The translations under genes were made by a program, and so were the position numbers. 23,177 bases of DNA, from positions 1 to 23,177 of the forward strand of contig LARN01000032.1 in NCBI GenBank assembly GCA_000980495.1, given 5' to 3'. Below the pieces are notes generated by a model. That model was not told the origin of the DNA, searched no databases, and saw nothing but the letters and a program-made list of their open reading frames with translations. This stretch comes from Acinetobacter sp. N54.MGS-139 (lineage in GTDB: Bacteria > Pseudomonadota > Gammaproteobacteria > Burkholderiales > Burkholderiaceae_F). Shown here piece by piece: positions 1 to 5,807 of the stretch (the stretch's first letter is position 1; each line of letters begins with the position of its first letter).

Positions 1-133
1 AGTTGCCGGTAAAAAGATTAAATACTTTGAAGCGTTAGGTGTTGGAGTTCCGGGAGCCGGGCCCGAGACGCCGGAAGATGTTCAGGAAGAACCAGAAGTT
101 GAACCGTTATTAGGTACGGATATTGAAATTTAA
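1..133 (+). CDS. C-terminal end of an unidentified protein (partial)
   Basis: An open frame enters from the left edge (codons from position 2) and stops with TAA at 131-133, giving the last 43 residues of a protein. The visible tail begins with a basic stretch (VAGKKIKYFEALG), passes a Gly/Pro-rich linker and ends in a strongly acidic segment finishing in DIEI. I do not recognise the family. A short acidic C-terminus like this can be a protein-interaction tail, but that is only an inference. The IS element begins about 48 bases after its stop codon, so the gene itself is not interrupted. Confidence 0.6.
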   Translation, partial: VAGKKIKYFEALGVGVPGAGPETPEDVQEEPEVEPLLGTDIEI

Positions 134-140
134 CGAGGAT

Positions 141-159
141 GCCGGAGCCGAACTCCGGC
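141..159. terminator. GC-rich hairpin after the partial gene
   Basis: GCCGGAG (141-147) and CTCCGGC (153-159) form a perfect 7-bp stem with a 5-base loop, 8 bases after the stop codon of the upstream gene. No run of T follows on either strand. It may be a 3' end stabiliser or the remains of a terminator whose T tract was separated when the IS inserted about 20 bases further on. Confidence 0.4.
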
Positions 160-183
160 TAGATCACTGAAAAACGCAATCTC

Positions 184-193
184 TGGAACCCCT
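184..193. repeat. Subterminal inverted repeat of the IS, transposase 3' side
   Basis: TGGAACCCCT here is the exact reverse complement of AGGGGTTCCA at 1700-1709. Three bases (CTC) lie between it and the putative AT core at 179-180, the short spacing known for one end of IS1111 elements. Confidence 0.75.
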
Positions 194-437
194 GCAGTTG
201 TCAAGCACTTTAGGATAAAGTTTTCCTTTAGTCTTGCGAAGCAAGACCTGTTTGCATAATTTTTTGATTGTCTAGGTATCTTTTTCGAGGTTAAATGCGT
301 CTGCTGTTGCATACAGAAGAGGCCAATCTACCAATCTCTCCAGGCTGTTTCAAGAACCTCAATTGATTCTATTTGCCTACCATGAACTTCAAGATCAGTC
401 CGCTCGTGCCCCTTAAAATCTGATAGCTGCAACGCTA

Positions 438-449
438 ATTGCGTTTTTC
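438..449 (-). other. Putative right target guide of the bridge RNA
   Basis: On the minus strand this reads GAAAAACGCAAT. It is perfectly complementary over 12 bases to the flanking host strand ATTGCGTTTTTC (minus strand, 180 to 169), which begins exactly at the putative core dinucleotide. Its last bases could also close a small hairpin with GTTGC (429-433). A chance 12-base match at the insertion boundary is unlikely. Confidence 0.6.
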
Positions 450-515
450 GGGCTGTGGAGCGGGCCTTTCGGCTTTCTCATGCTTAGTTGTAGACGATTG
501 TGCTCGAACTGTAAG

Positions 516-523
516 TTAAATCT
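516..523 (-). other. Putative left target guide of the bridge RNA
   Basis: Immediately after the transposase stop codon the minus strand reads AGATTTAA, identical to the host flank AGATTTAA (minus strand, 1722 to 1715) that abuts the other end of the element. It lies about 67 bases 5' of the putative right guide, in the order and sense expected for a target-binding loop. Eight bases in AT-rich sequence could match by chance, so this is weaker than the right guide. Confidence 0.4.
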
Positions 524-1636
524 TTAGCTCCCTTTGGACAATGAGCATTTCGCGACCCCCGCTATTTTTGGGTTATATGGTTTGCTACTGATAAGAATAG
601 CTCTAACGATCCGTAAAAGCTTTGCGGCAACGGCGCATACTAGTTTTCCCCACGGCATTTTTTCTTTTTGCTTCTTCAAAATCCACTTCGTTAACTGTTT
701 GGATTTTAATTTTCCACAAGTGGCCAAGCGGATCACACATCCGGCCCCTTGCACCATTAAAGACCTCATTGTCCTGTCTCCACGATGGGTGATTTTTCCT
801 TTTTTCTCATTGTGCCCTGTGGCAATGCTTCTTGGTACCAAGCCATAATAGGCAGGAAAATCTTTGGGATTTTTAAATCTCTTGATGTCTCCAATCGTTG
901 CACGAAGTCTACAACTGCAGATTGTTCCCAGTCCCGGAATCGTTTGAATTAGCTGGCAAACTTTATCGTTCTTAGCCAACACCTCAAGAGTTTTGGTGAT
1001 TTTATTCAAGACCTTTTGAGTCGTTTGTGCGTGTGTGACCATGTCAACGAGACTTTCCCTCAGTTCCTCCGGAAAAGCTGCGTGATTTTCAATCAGATCT
1101 TTCAATTGAGCTTTCCCGCTGATTCCTTTCGATATATTCAATCCCCAGGCTTGGCAAATCCCTTTTAAAGACACAATGGTCTGTCTATATTGTTTGATAT
1201 ATTGTTCCCGCAGCGTTGTTAAGCTCGCGTACTTTTGTTGCTCTATATCTTTGGCTTTGATTGTCCTCAGCTGTTTATCTTGGGCTAGAAAAGCCAGAGC
1301 TTGAGCATCATTTAAATCAGTTTTTTGGCCTGAATAATGATTTTCAACGTAGTTCTGTACATTCTTGCCGCCGATAACCAGACAACGATGCCCCCAAGCC
1401 TCTAACTTTTGAACTAAATAATTCATTTCAGTGCACGGCTCCATGGCGAACGTCGTAGGACTAAGCGCCTGGGCACTTTTCTCGAGCTCAGAATAGTCAA
1501 GCCGGTCGATGCAGACCACTTCACCATCTGTTGTTAACAGAGCAGCACTGACACAATTCTTAGCTAAATCTATACCGATGGCTTCGTATTCGAGATCTGT
1601 ATCGATAGTTTTTGCGAGTATCCTTCTAACTGACAT
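524..1636 (-). CDS. IS110-family transposase (DEDD recombinase, IS1111 group)
   Basis: A 370-residue DNA recombinase that moves the surrounding element under guidance of its RNA. The N-terminal RuvC-like domain shows the four acidic residues of the family: D23 in GIDLAK, E66 in MEPC, and D107 and D110 in KTDLNDAQA. A helical linker covers about 120-225. The C-terminal Tnp_20 domain starts near IPGLG (233-237) and contains YYGLVPR (263-269) and ITHRGD (282-287). The length is normal and the frame is intact. One oddity: where relatives carry the catalytic serine motif (S-S/T-G or E-S-G after GLVPR), this protein reads I-A-T-G (271-274). The ATG start follows AGAGGTGA at a good distance, but both are inside a hairpin formed with the IS end (1631-1714). 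Confidence 0.93.
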   Translation of the reverse strand: MSVRRILAKTIDTDLEYEAIGIDLAKNCVSAALLTTDGEVVCIDRLDYSELEKSAQALSPTTFAMEPCTEMNYLVQKLEAWGHRCLVIGGKNVQNYVENHYSGQKTDLNDAQALAFLAQDKQLRTIKAKDIEQQKYASLTTLREQYIKQYRQTIVSLKGICQAWGLNISKGISGKAQLKDLIENHAAFPEELRESLVDMVTHAQTTQKVLNKITKTLEVLAKNDKVCQLIQTIPGLGTICSCRLRATIGDIKRFKNPKDFPAYYGLVPRSIATGHNEKKGKITHRGDRTMRSLMVQGAGCVIRLATCGKLKSKQLTKWILKKQKEKMPWGKLVCAVAAKLLRIVRAILISSKPYNPKIAGVAKCSLSKGS

Positions 1637-1714
1637 GGAATCACCTCTAATGAGAACTTTGTCACTTTCATTTTGCTCTCTCTATTTCGTTGGGAGCAAA
1701 GGGGTTCCATGTCA
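1631..1714 (-). promoter_or_regulatory. Hairpin covering the transposase start codon
   Basis: TGACATGGAA (1631-1640), which contains the transposase start codon, is the exact reverse complement of TTCCATGTCA (1705-1714) at the IS end. In the mRNA this gives a 10-bp stem over a 64-base loop. After a small internal loop the Shine-Dalgarno bases AGAGG could also pair with CCUUU. Transcripts entering from outside the element would carry both arms and hide the start site, as other IS elements do against read-through. A transcript starting inside the loop would lack the 5' arm and be translatable. Confidence 0.6.
1700..1709. repeat. Subterminal inverted repeat of the IS, transposase 5' side
   Basis: AGGGGTTCCA, the exact reverse complement of 184-193. 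It overlaps the 5' arm of the translation-blocking hairpin, so the same bases may serve transposition and translational control. Confidence 0.75.
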
Positions 1715-1760
1715 TTAAATCTCAGAGATAATTAGTTTGGAACCAAATTTCTCGGAAAAA

Positions 1761-1791
1761 CGAAAAAGCCTCAGATTCGAAAATCTGAGGC
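1761..1791 (-). terminator. Terminator of tRNA-Asp (first copy)
   Basis: GCCTCAGATT (1768-1777) and AATCTGAGGC (1782-1791) form a perfect 10-bp stem with a 4-base loop. On the minus strand it is followed by TTTTTC, making an intrinsic terminator 10 bases after the tRNA 3' end. It also shields the tRNA from the IS transposase downstream. Confidence 0.85.
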
Positions 1792-1800
1792 TTGGAATTT

Positions 1801-1877
1801 TGGCGGAGTGGACGGGACTCGAACCCGCGACCCCCGGCGTGACAGGCCGGTATTCTAACCAACTGAACTACCACTCC
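1801..1877 (-). tRNA. tRNA-Asp (GTC)
   Basis: The reverse complement folds as a 77-base tRNA with the CCA end encoded (1801-1803). The acceptor stem is GGAGTGG/CCACTCC, the D arm contains TTCAGTTGGTTAGAA, the anticodon loop is CTGTCAC in a CCGGC/GCCGG stem, giving anticodon GTC (Asp), and the T arm contains GGTTCGAGTCC. The mature sequence is identical to the copy at 5384-5460. Confidence 0.97.
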
Positions 1878-1917
1878 ATTCGTCTCTCCGTTCGCTCGCG
1901 CTGTCGGAGAAGTCGAA

Positions 1918-1945
1918 ATTCTACATAAATTTCGAAAAGGTGCAA
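1918..1945 (-). promoter_or_regulatory. Promoter of tRNA-Asp (first copy)
   Basis: The minus strand reads TTGCAC (-35, 1945-1940), 16 bases, then TAGAAT (-10, 1923-1918), about 40 bases before the tRNA 5' end. The same two boxes with the same spacing lie before the second tRNA-Asp, which supports the call. Confidence 0.8.
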
Positions 1946-2249
1946 CTCAGAATCAATTTCACTTGTAAAAGTTTATTGCCAGTTATGCATTCCTATCGAT
2001 TTAGTCCTTTGAAACAAGAGAGCAAAGACGAAAGAATGCTCAAAGAAAATTGTTGTAAAAGAGGTTCAGCGGTAAGTAAATAACCTTCCTTTTCGTTAGT
2101 GGTTTCACTTAGAGAAAAGGTCCTAAGGGAGAATTCTTAAAGGATAAAGCCTAGAATCAAGAGTGTTTCTAATTGTTAACTTAGGGTTAGAAACGCAATA
2201 AAAAGAAACTTCCAAAAGAAGTCACTAAAACAACCTCAGGGGAATTCTT
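1946..2249. other. Gene-free region upstream of the DASS transporter
   Basis: About 300 bases between the tRNA-Asp promoter and the transporter start, with no convincing gene. Its main feature is the inverted repeat at 2165-2194. A weak promoter-like pair, TTGTTA (2174-2179) and CAATAA (2197-2202), is spaced 17 bases apart. A Shine-Dalgarno-like AGGGGAA (2238-2244) precedes the transporter ATG. Confidence 0.45.
2165..2194 (+). promoter_or_regulatory. Inverted repeat, possible operator of the transporter gene
   Basis: GTTTCTAA (2165-2172) and TTAGAAAC (2187-2194) form a perfect 8-bp inverted repeat with a 14-base spacer, about 55 bases before the transporter start. The spacer holds a GTTAAC palindrome. 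The half-site spacing suits a dimeric regulator; which one is unknown. Confidence 0.4.
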
Positions 2250-3659
2250 ATGAGTAAAAGTCTAAGGAACTGGATCACAGTTCTGGCGATAGGCTTTGTG
2301 ATTTGGGTTTGCCCAACGCCGCAAGGTTTGACGCCTAATGCCTGGCACTTGTTTGCTGTCTTTGCTGCAACCATCGCCGGCTTCATTCTTCAGCCGATTT
2401 CAATGGGTGCGGTTGCATTTATCGCACTCACATTCTGCGCGATCACCGGTGTTTTAAAGACCGGTCAGGCTCTGATGGGTTTCGGCAACGGCACGATCTG
2501 GCTGATCGTCTGCGCATTCTTTCTTTCCCGCGCATTTATCAAAACTGGTTTCGGCCGTCGTATTGCCTTCCTTATTATTAAATACATCGGTCGTTCTTCG
2601 CTGACCCTTGGTTATTCCATCTCGTTGTCCGAACTGATCGTTTCTCCGGCTATGCCTTCTGCCACTGCTCGAGGAGGCGGCGTTTTCTACCCGATCGTTC
2701 AGTCTTTGGCGAATGCCTTCGGTTCTCAGCCCGGGCCCACAGCCGGCAAAATCGGTAAGTACCTCATGCAGGTCGGTTATCACACTGACGCAGTGACCTG
2801 CACAATGTTCCTGACATCTATGGCCGGCAACCCGCTGTGCGTCGGCTTGGCTGCTACCGCTGTCGGTGTCGAAATTACATGGATGAACTGGGCAGTTGCC
2901 GCTATCGTTCCGGGTTTGATCAGCTTGTTCCTGGTTCCGGTTCTGATGCTCAAACTTTCTCCTCCTGAAATCAGAGACATTCCCGATGCTCGCGACTTAG
3001 CTATCAACGAGCTCGAAAAGATGGGTCCGATGAGCCTTCAGGAAAAAGTCCTCGCATTCGTATTCGTCATGTGCTTGGCTCTGTGGGCTACAGGCTCTTG
3101 GACAAAACTCGGCGCAACACCGGTTGCCATGCTCGCTGTGGCAATCATGCTGATTGCAAAAGTTTTGGACTGGAAAGACATCCTCTCCGAAAAAGGTGCT
3201 TGGGACGCAATGTTCTGGATGGGCGGCTTGGTTGCTTTGGCTACTGCACTTGCTAAGTCCGGCTTCATTGCATGGATCGCCAAACTTATCGGTACAGCAG
3301 TTGCTGCCGCTGATATGGGTTGGGTTGCATCCTTCGTGCTTATTTCGCTTATTTATATCTATTCGCACTACTGCTTCGCTTCCGTAACAGCACGTATTTC
3401 AGCGATGTACGCAGCATTCGTAGCAGTTGCCGCCGCCTGCGGTGTCCCGGCCATGCTGGTTGCCATCACATTCGGCTGCTTCGCTAACCTGCCGATTTCA
3501 CTGACTCACTACGGCAACGGCTGCGGCCCGGTTTATTTCGGTGCCGGCTATGTTTCTCAAGGTGAATGGTGGCGCAACGGCTTCATCATCACAACAATTA
3601 ATGTAGTGATTTGGCTCACCATCGGTATGACCTGGTGGAAGTTCATCGGCTTGTACTAA
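2250..3659 (+). CDS. DASS-family dicarboxylate/anion symporter or antiporter
   Basis: A 469-residue inner-membrane transporter of the divalent anion:sodium symporter family, nearest in style to the CitT/TtdT/YbhI group, which exchanges or imports citrate, tartrate, succinate or 2-oxoglutarate. It has about a dozen hydrophobic segments. The first re-entrant hairpin carries SPAMPSATARGGG (132-144) and the second carries YSHYCFASVTAR (about 370-381), both characteristic of that group. In the first, the residue trio that is usually S-N-T reads S-A-T. The start is the ATG behind AGGGGAA. It is a single-gene unit, followed by a terminator at 3721. Its substrate cannot be read from sequence; a C4-dicarboxylate is the best guess for a gut organism of this type. 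Confidence 0.88.
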   Translation: MSKSLRNWITVLAIGFVIWVCPTPQGLTPNAWHLFAVFAATIAGFILQPISMGAVAFIALTFCAITGVLKTGQALMGFGNGTIWLIVCAFFLSRAFIKTGFGRRIAFLIIKYIGRSSLTLGYSISLSELIVSPAMPSATARGGGVFYPIVQSLANAFGSQPGPTAGKIGKYLMQVGYHTDAVTCTMFLTSMAGNPLCVGLAATAVGVEITWMNWAVAAIVPGLISLFLVPVLMLKLSPPEIRDIPDARDLAINELEKMGPMSLQEKVLAFVFVMCLALWATGSWTKLGATPVAMLAVAIMLIAKVLDWKDILSEKGAWDAMFWMGGLVALATALAKSGFIAWIAKLIGTAVAAADMGWVASFVLISLIYIYSHYCFASVTARISAMYAAFVAVAAACGVPAMLVAITFGCFANLPISLTHYGNGCGPVYFGAGYVSQGEWWRNGFIITTINVVIWLTIGMTWWKFIGLY

Positions 3660-3685
3660 TCAAAAGCAAGTATTTGAGTGCTAAA

Positions 3686-3713
3686 GGCTGAAACCGCGTA
3701 AATGGTTTTAGCC
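3686..3713. repeat. Imperfect hairpin after the transporter gene
   Basis: GGCTGAAACC (3686-3695) pairs with GGTTTTAGCC (3704-3713) over 10 bp including one G-T pair. No T tract follows on the plus strand, so it is more likely an mRNA-end stabiliser than the terminator itself. Confidence 0.4.
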
Positions 3714-3720
3714 AAAAACC

Positions 3721-3757
3721 AAAAGTCCCGTGATTTCGCTCCGAGACTTTTCTTTAC
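3721..3757 (+). terminator. Terminator of the DASS transporter gene
   Basis: AAAAGTCCCG (3721-3730) pairs with CGAGACTTTT (3742-3751) with one mismatch and continues into CTTTAC. It lies about 60 bases after the transporter stop. The sequence from here to the trp promoter at 3883 holds nothing else that I recognise. Confidence 0.6.
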
Positions 3758-3882
3758 CCGGACGGTTGGATGACTGAGTTTTTGTACTATTACTTCAGTA
3801 GTCCTGTCGTTCTTGAGTTCGGGAAAATCCTCAGACCATAAAACGAAAAAACTTTTCTAAAGAACCGAATTTCACTTTTTTC

Positions 3883-3910
3883 TTGATAATATTTTTCTTA
3901 CGGATATAAC
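3883..3910 (+). promoter_or_regulatory. Promoter of the trpB leader
   Basis: TTGATA (3883-3888) and TATAAC (3905-3910) are spaced 16 bases apart. Transcription would start near 3917, only about 12 bases before the leader peptide ATG. Confidence 0.7.
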
Positions 3911-3928
3911 TTAGTTCATTTTGCAGCC

Positions 3929-4006
3929 ATGTACTTCAGCGTTGCTTCTCACAGTTGGTGGTGGCCCATCGATTTCACTCGATGGTGCTGGAGTAATGCT
4001 TACTAA
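3929..4006 (+). CDS. trpL: Tryptophan leader peptide
   Basis: A 25-codon ORF (ATG 3929, TAA 4004-4006) with five tryptophan codons: three in a row at codons 10-12 (3956-3964) and two more at codons 19 and 21. The Trp triplet lies just upstream of the first attenuator arm (3966), so a ribosome stalled for lack of charged tRNA-Trp would cover that arm. There is no clear Shine-Dalgarno sequence, and the 5' leader is very short. Together with the alternative hairpins and the gene controlled (trpB), this makes it a true leader peptide rather than a chance ORF. Confidence 0.92.
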   Translation: MYFSVASHSWWWPIDFTRWCWSNAY

Positions 4007-4074
4007 AATCTTCGGCCTAGAAGCTAAAGAACCAATCTAACCATCGAGCAAAAAACTCGGTGGTTTTTTATTTT
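3966..4074 (+). promoter_or_regulatory. Tryptophan transcription attenuator of trpB
   Basis: Four segments give mutually exclusive pairings. 1:2 is CCATCGA (3966-3972) with TCGATGG (3979-3985). 2:3 is CTCGATGGT (3978-3986) with ACCATCGAG (4040-4048), a perfect 9-bp antiterminator. 3:4 is AACCATCGAG (4039-4048) with CTCGGTGGTT (4056-4065), followed by a T-rich run to 4074, an intrinsic terminator. When Trp is plentiful the ribosome passes the Trp codons, 2:3 cannot form and transcription ends before trpB. When Trp is short, stalling at 3956-3964 frees segment 2 to pair with 3 and trpB is read. Confidence 0.93.
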
Positions 4075-4102
4075 CCAGTTTTTTATTAAATAGGTACCTC
4101 AA

Positions 4103-5311
4103 ATGAATCTCTATAAATCTATTCTTCCGGTTGATGAAAAGGGCTTTTACGGTGAATTCGGCGGCAGCTTTGTTCCTCCCGAGCTTCAGAAAAACATCGA
4201 TGAGCTGCAGGAAGCTTATCTTCGTTATGTTGATGACCCCGAATTCCAGAAAGAATTCAATGACCTTCTAAGAGATTACGTCGGTCGTCCGTCCCCTCTT
4301 TACTTTGCTCCGCGCCTTTCCGAAAAATACGGCACCAATGTTTATCTCAAGAGAGAGGATCTGAATCACACCGGTGCACATAAAATCAACAACGCAATCG
4401 GTCAGGCACTCTTAGCCAAACGCATGGGCAAAAAGCGAATCATTGCCGAGACCGGCGCCGGCCAACACGGCGTTGCTACCGCTACCGTGTGTGCTCTTAT
4501 GGGGCTTGAATGCTCTGTCTATATGGGAGAGCTTGACATTCAGCGTCAAAGACCGAACGTGGAAAGAATGAAGATGCTCGGCGCAAAGGTGATTCCGGCG
4601 ACCAGCGGATCGAAAACACTCAACGACGCCGTCAACGAAGCCCTCGAAGCCTGGATGAAAGACCCCGAAAACTTCTATTTGATCGGTTCAGCTGTCGGTC
4701 CCCAGCCGTATCCGGAAATGGTGGCTCGGTTCCAGTCCGTAATCAGCGAAGAAATTAAAAAGCAGCTCAAAGAGAAGACCGGTAAAGAAAATCCTGATTA
4801 CGTCGTCGCTTGTTTGGGCGGCGGAAGCAATGCGGCAGGCGCTTTCTACCACTTTATCAACGAGACGTCAGTTCATCTCATTGCAGCCGAAGCAGCAGGC
4901 AAGGGCGTTGACAGCGGAGAAACTGCCGCCACTCTGACTATCGGCGAAAAAGGAATCCTCCATGGTTCTCAGACTATGTTGATGAAAGACGAACAGGGCA
5001 ACGTTAAGGAGGCTTATTCTCTGTCTGCCGGCTTGGACTATCCCGGTATCGGACCGTTGCATGCTCATTTGGCAAAGACCGGAAGAATGGAAGTTGAAGC
5101 AGTGACAGATGATGAGGCGTTAAAGGCCGCATTCATGCTGACACGAGAAGAGGGCATTATTCCCGCTCTTGAATCGTCCCACGCGCTTGCTGTCTTGGAA
5201 AAGAGAAAGTTCGGAAAAGACGACGTCGTTGTGATCAATATTTCCGGAAGAGGCGACAAGGACCTGGATAACTATCTGAGCAGTTCTTTTGCTCAGGGAG
5301 CCCTGGAATAA
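4103..5311 (+). CDS. trpB: Tryptophan synthase beta chain
   Basis: A 402-residue PLP enzyme that joins indole and L-serine to make tryptophan, normally as an alpha2-beta2 complex with TrpA. The PLP lysine is K94 in [10 protein letters not shown], the catalytic glutamate is E116 in AETGAGQHG, the phosphate-binding loop is GGGSN (239-243), and S381 in NISGRGDKD faces the pyridine ring. The length is normal for the ordinary TrpB1 type. It starts at ATG 4103, about 30 bases after the attenuator. No trpA follows: a terminator and a tRNA gene come next. In most proteobacteria trpB and trpA are adjacent, so here trpB is a separately regulated single gene. TrpA must be elsewhere, or TrpB uses indole salvaged from outside. 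Confidence 0.97.
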   Translation: MNLYKSILPVDEKGFYGEFGGSFVPPELQKNIDELQEAYLRYVDDPEFQKEFNDLLRDYVGRPSPLYFAPRLSEKYGTNVYLKREDLNHTGAHKINNAIGQALLAKRMGKKRIIAETGAGQHGVATATVCALMGLECSVYMGELDIQRQRPNVERMKMLGAKVIPATSGSKTLNDAVNEALEAWMKDPENFYLIGSAVGPQPYPEMVARFQSVISEEIKKQLKEKTGKENPDYVVACLGGGSNAAGAFYHFINETSVHLIAAEAAGKGVDSGETAATLTIGEKGILHGSQTMLMKDEQGNVKEAYSLSAGLDYPGIGPLHAHLAKTGRMEVEAVTDDEALKAAFMLTREEGIIPALESSHALAVLEKRKFGKDDVVVINISGRGDKDLDNYLSSSFAQGALE

Positions 5312-5350
5312 TTTTTTGGAGGTGGTCGAAAGGCCGCTGAAAATGAGAAA

Positions 5351-5376
5351 GCCTCGGAAATCAAACCGAGGCTTTT
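5351..5376. terminator. Bidirectional terminator between trpB and tRNA-Asp
   Basis: GCCTCGG (5351-5357) and CCGAGGC (5366-5372) form a 7-bp stem with an 8-base loop. TTTT follows on the plus strand (trpB) and TTTC on the minus strand (tRNA-Asp). It serves both convergent units. Confidence 0.8.
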
Positions 5377-5383
5377 AGAATTT

Positions 5384-5460
5384 TGGCGGAGTGGACGGGA
5401 CTCGAACCCGCGACCCCCGGCGTGACAGGCCGGTATTCTAACCAACTGAACTACCACTCC
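5384..5460 (-). tRNA. tRNA-Asp (GTC), second copy
   Basis: 77 bases including the encoded CCA, identical in mature sequence to the copy at 1801-1877: same acceptor stem, anticodon loop CTGTCAC and T arm. It is the lone product of its unit, with its own promoter at 5499-5526 and a terminator shared with trpB. Confidence 0.97.
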
Positions 5461-5498
5461 TTCTCGTCAAACGCTTACGCGTCATCGAAGTGAAACGA

Positions 5499-5526
5499 AT
5501 TCTACATAGATTAAAAATTCGTGCAA
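5499..5526 (-). promoter_or_regulatory. Promoter of tRNA-Asp (second copy)
   Basis: The minus strand reads TTGCAC (5526-5521), 16 bases, then TAGAAT (5504-5499). Boxes, spacing and distance to the tRNA match the first copy, while the rest of the upstream sequence has diverged. Confidence 0.8.
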
Positions 5527-5807
5527 CTCGAAATCGGAAATTTTTGCGTTCTGTTACATCGAAAATTAGCAGTAGCCTGATTTTGCGGGAAAAAATATTT
5601 TCCGGCTCGATCGCAATTCGGTTTTTCTTAATTTTCTGCCCGGTGCAATGTACAGAGTTATTTTTTTCGAGCGGCATTTTTCCAAAAGTTAACCAAGATT
5701 CAAGGTTTTTGACGTGAACTTTTACTCAAAATTTCCCGCGGAAGGTAAAATTAGACCTTTGTTTTGTATTCCAATAAGAATCGCTCGCTAAGAGCTTGAG
5801 GATCATA
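5527..5807. other. Gene-free region upstream of ppiD
   Basis: An AT-rich gap between the divergent tRNA-Asp promoter and ppiD. Short ORFs here overlap the tRNA promoter on both strands and have no ribosome binding site, so I do not call them. A small inverted repeat, GGAAAA/TTTTCC, flanks AATAT near 5588-5604. No convincing promoter pair for ppiD is visible. The ppiD ribosome binding site is GAGG at 5798-5801. Confidence 0.4.

Larger units (their letters stand above)
195..523 (-). ncRNA. Candidate bridge (seeker) RNA of the IS element
   Basis: This segment of about 330 bases between the transposase stop and the IS end has no convincing gene. IS1111 elements encode their bridge/seeker RNA at this place, read in the transposase direction. 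Seen directly: a perfect 7-bp hairpin (GTCTTGC 231-237 with GCAAGAC 241-247, loop GAA); a short GCC-GAAA-GGC hairpin (minus strand, 464-473); a 12-base sequence at 438-449 exactly complementary to the host DNA abutting the IS end; and an 8-base sequence at 516-523 identical to the host flank at the other end. The latter two are what left and right target guides should look like. A weaker donor-guide candidate is AGAGATTG (minus, 332-339), which repeats the sequence at the element's own end (177-184). The 5' and 3' ends of the RNA are not defined. Confidence 0.65.
181..1715 (-). mobile_element. IS110-family insertion sequence, IS1111 type
   Basis: The element comprises a DEDD transposase on the minus strand, a long non-coding segment 3' of it, and a matched pair of inverted repeats just inside both ends: TGGAACCCCT at 184-193 and its reverse complement at 1700-1709. 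Subterminal repeats and a 3' non-coding segment are the marks of the IS1111 group, which moves through a circular form and leaves no classical target duplication. The ends are estimated from the repeats. An AT dinucleotide occurs at 179-180 and again at 1714-1715 and could be the shared core, leaving 3 bases outside one repeat and 4 outside the other. The element sits between the end of the left-hand gene and the terminator of tRNA-Asp. The exact end bases are not proven. Confidence 0.85.

Noticed and set aside
130..312. Minus-strand ORF of 60 codons in the IS non-coding segment
   Set aside because: It lies in the bridge-RNA candidate, crosses the IS boundary into host DNA, has no ribosome binding site and looks like no protein family.
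534..848. Plus-strand ORF of 104 codons
   Set aside because: It is fully inside the transposase gene on the other strand, whose product has clear family motifs.
1801..1877. tRNA-Asp as an integration (attachment) site for the neighbouring element
   Set aside because: The tRNA is intact, the element ends about 85 bases away, no tRNA-derived repeat borders it, and IS1111 elements do not use tRNA att sites.
1737..1928. Plus-strand ORF of 63 codons
   Set aside because: It is antisense to tRNA-Asp, its terminator and promoter.
3901..3925. TrpR operator near the trpB promoter
   Set aside because: ACTTAGTT resembles a half-site of the E. coli operator, but there is no symmetric partner.
5438..5717. 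Two opposing ORFs of 75-79 codons
   Set aside because: They overlap each other and the tRNA-Asp 5' end and promoter, lack ribosome binding sites and are biased by AT-rich sequence.
5796..5807. TTG start four codons upstream for ppiD
   Set aside because: GAGG at 5798-5801 is correctly spaced for ATG 5808 and would lie inside the gene if TTG were used.
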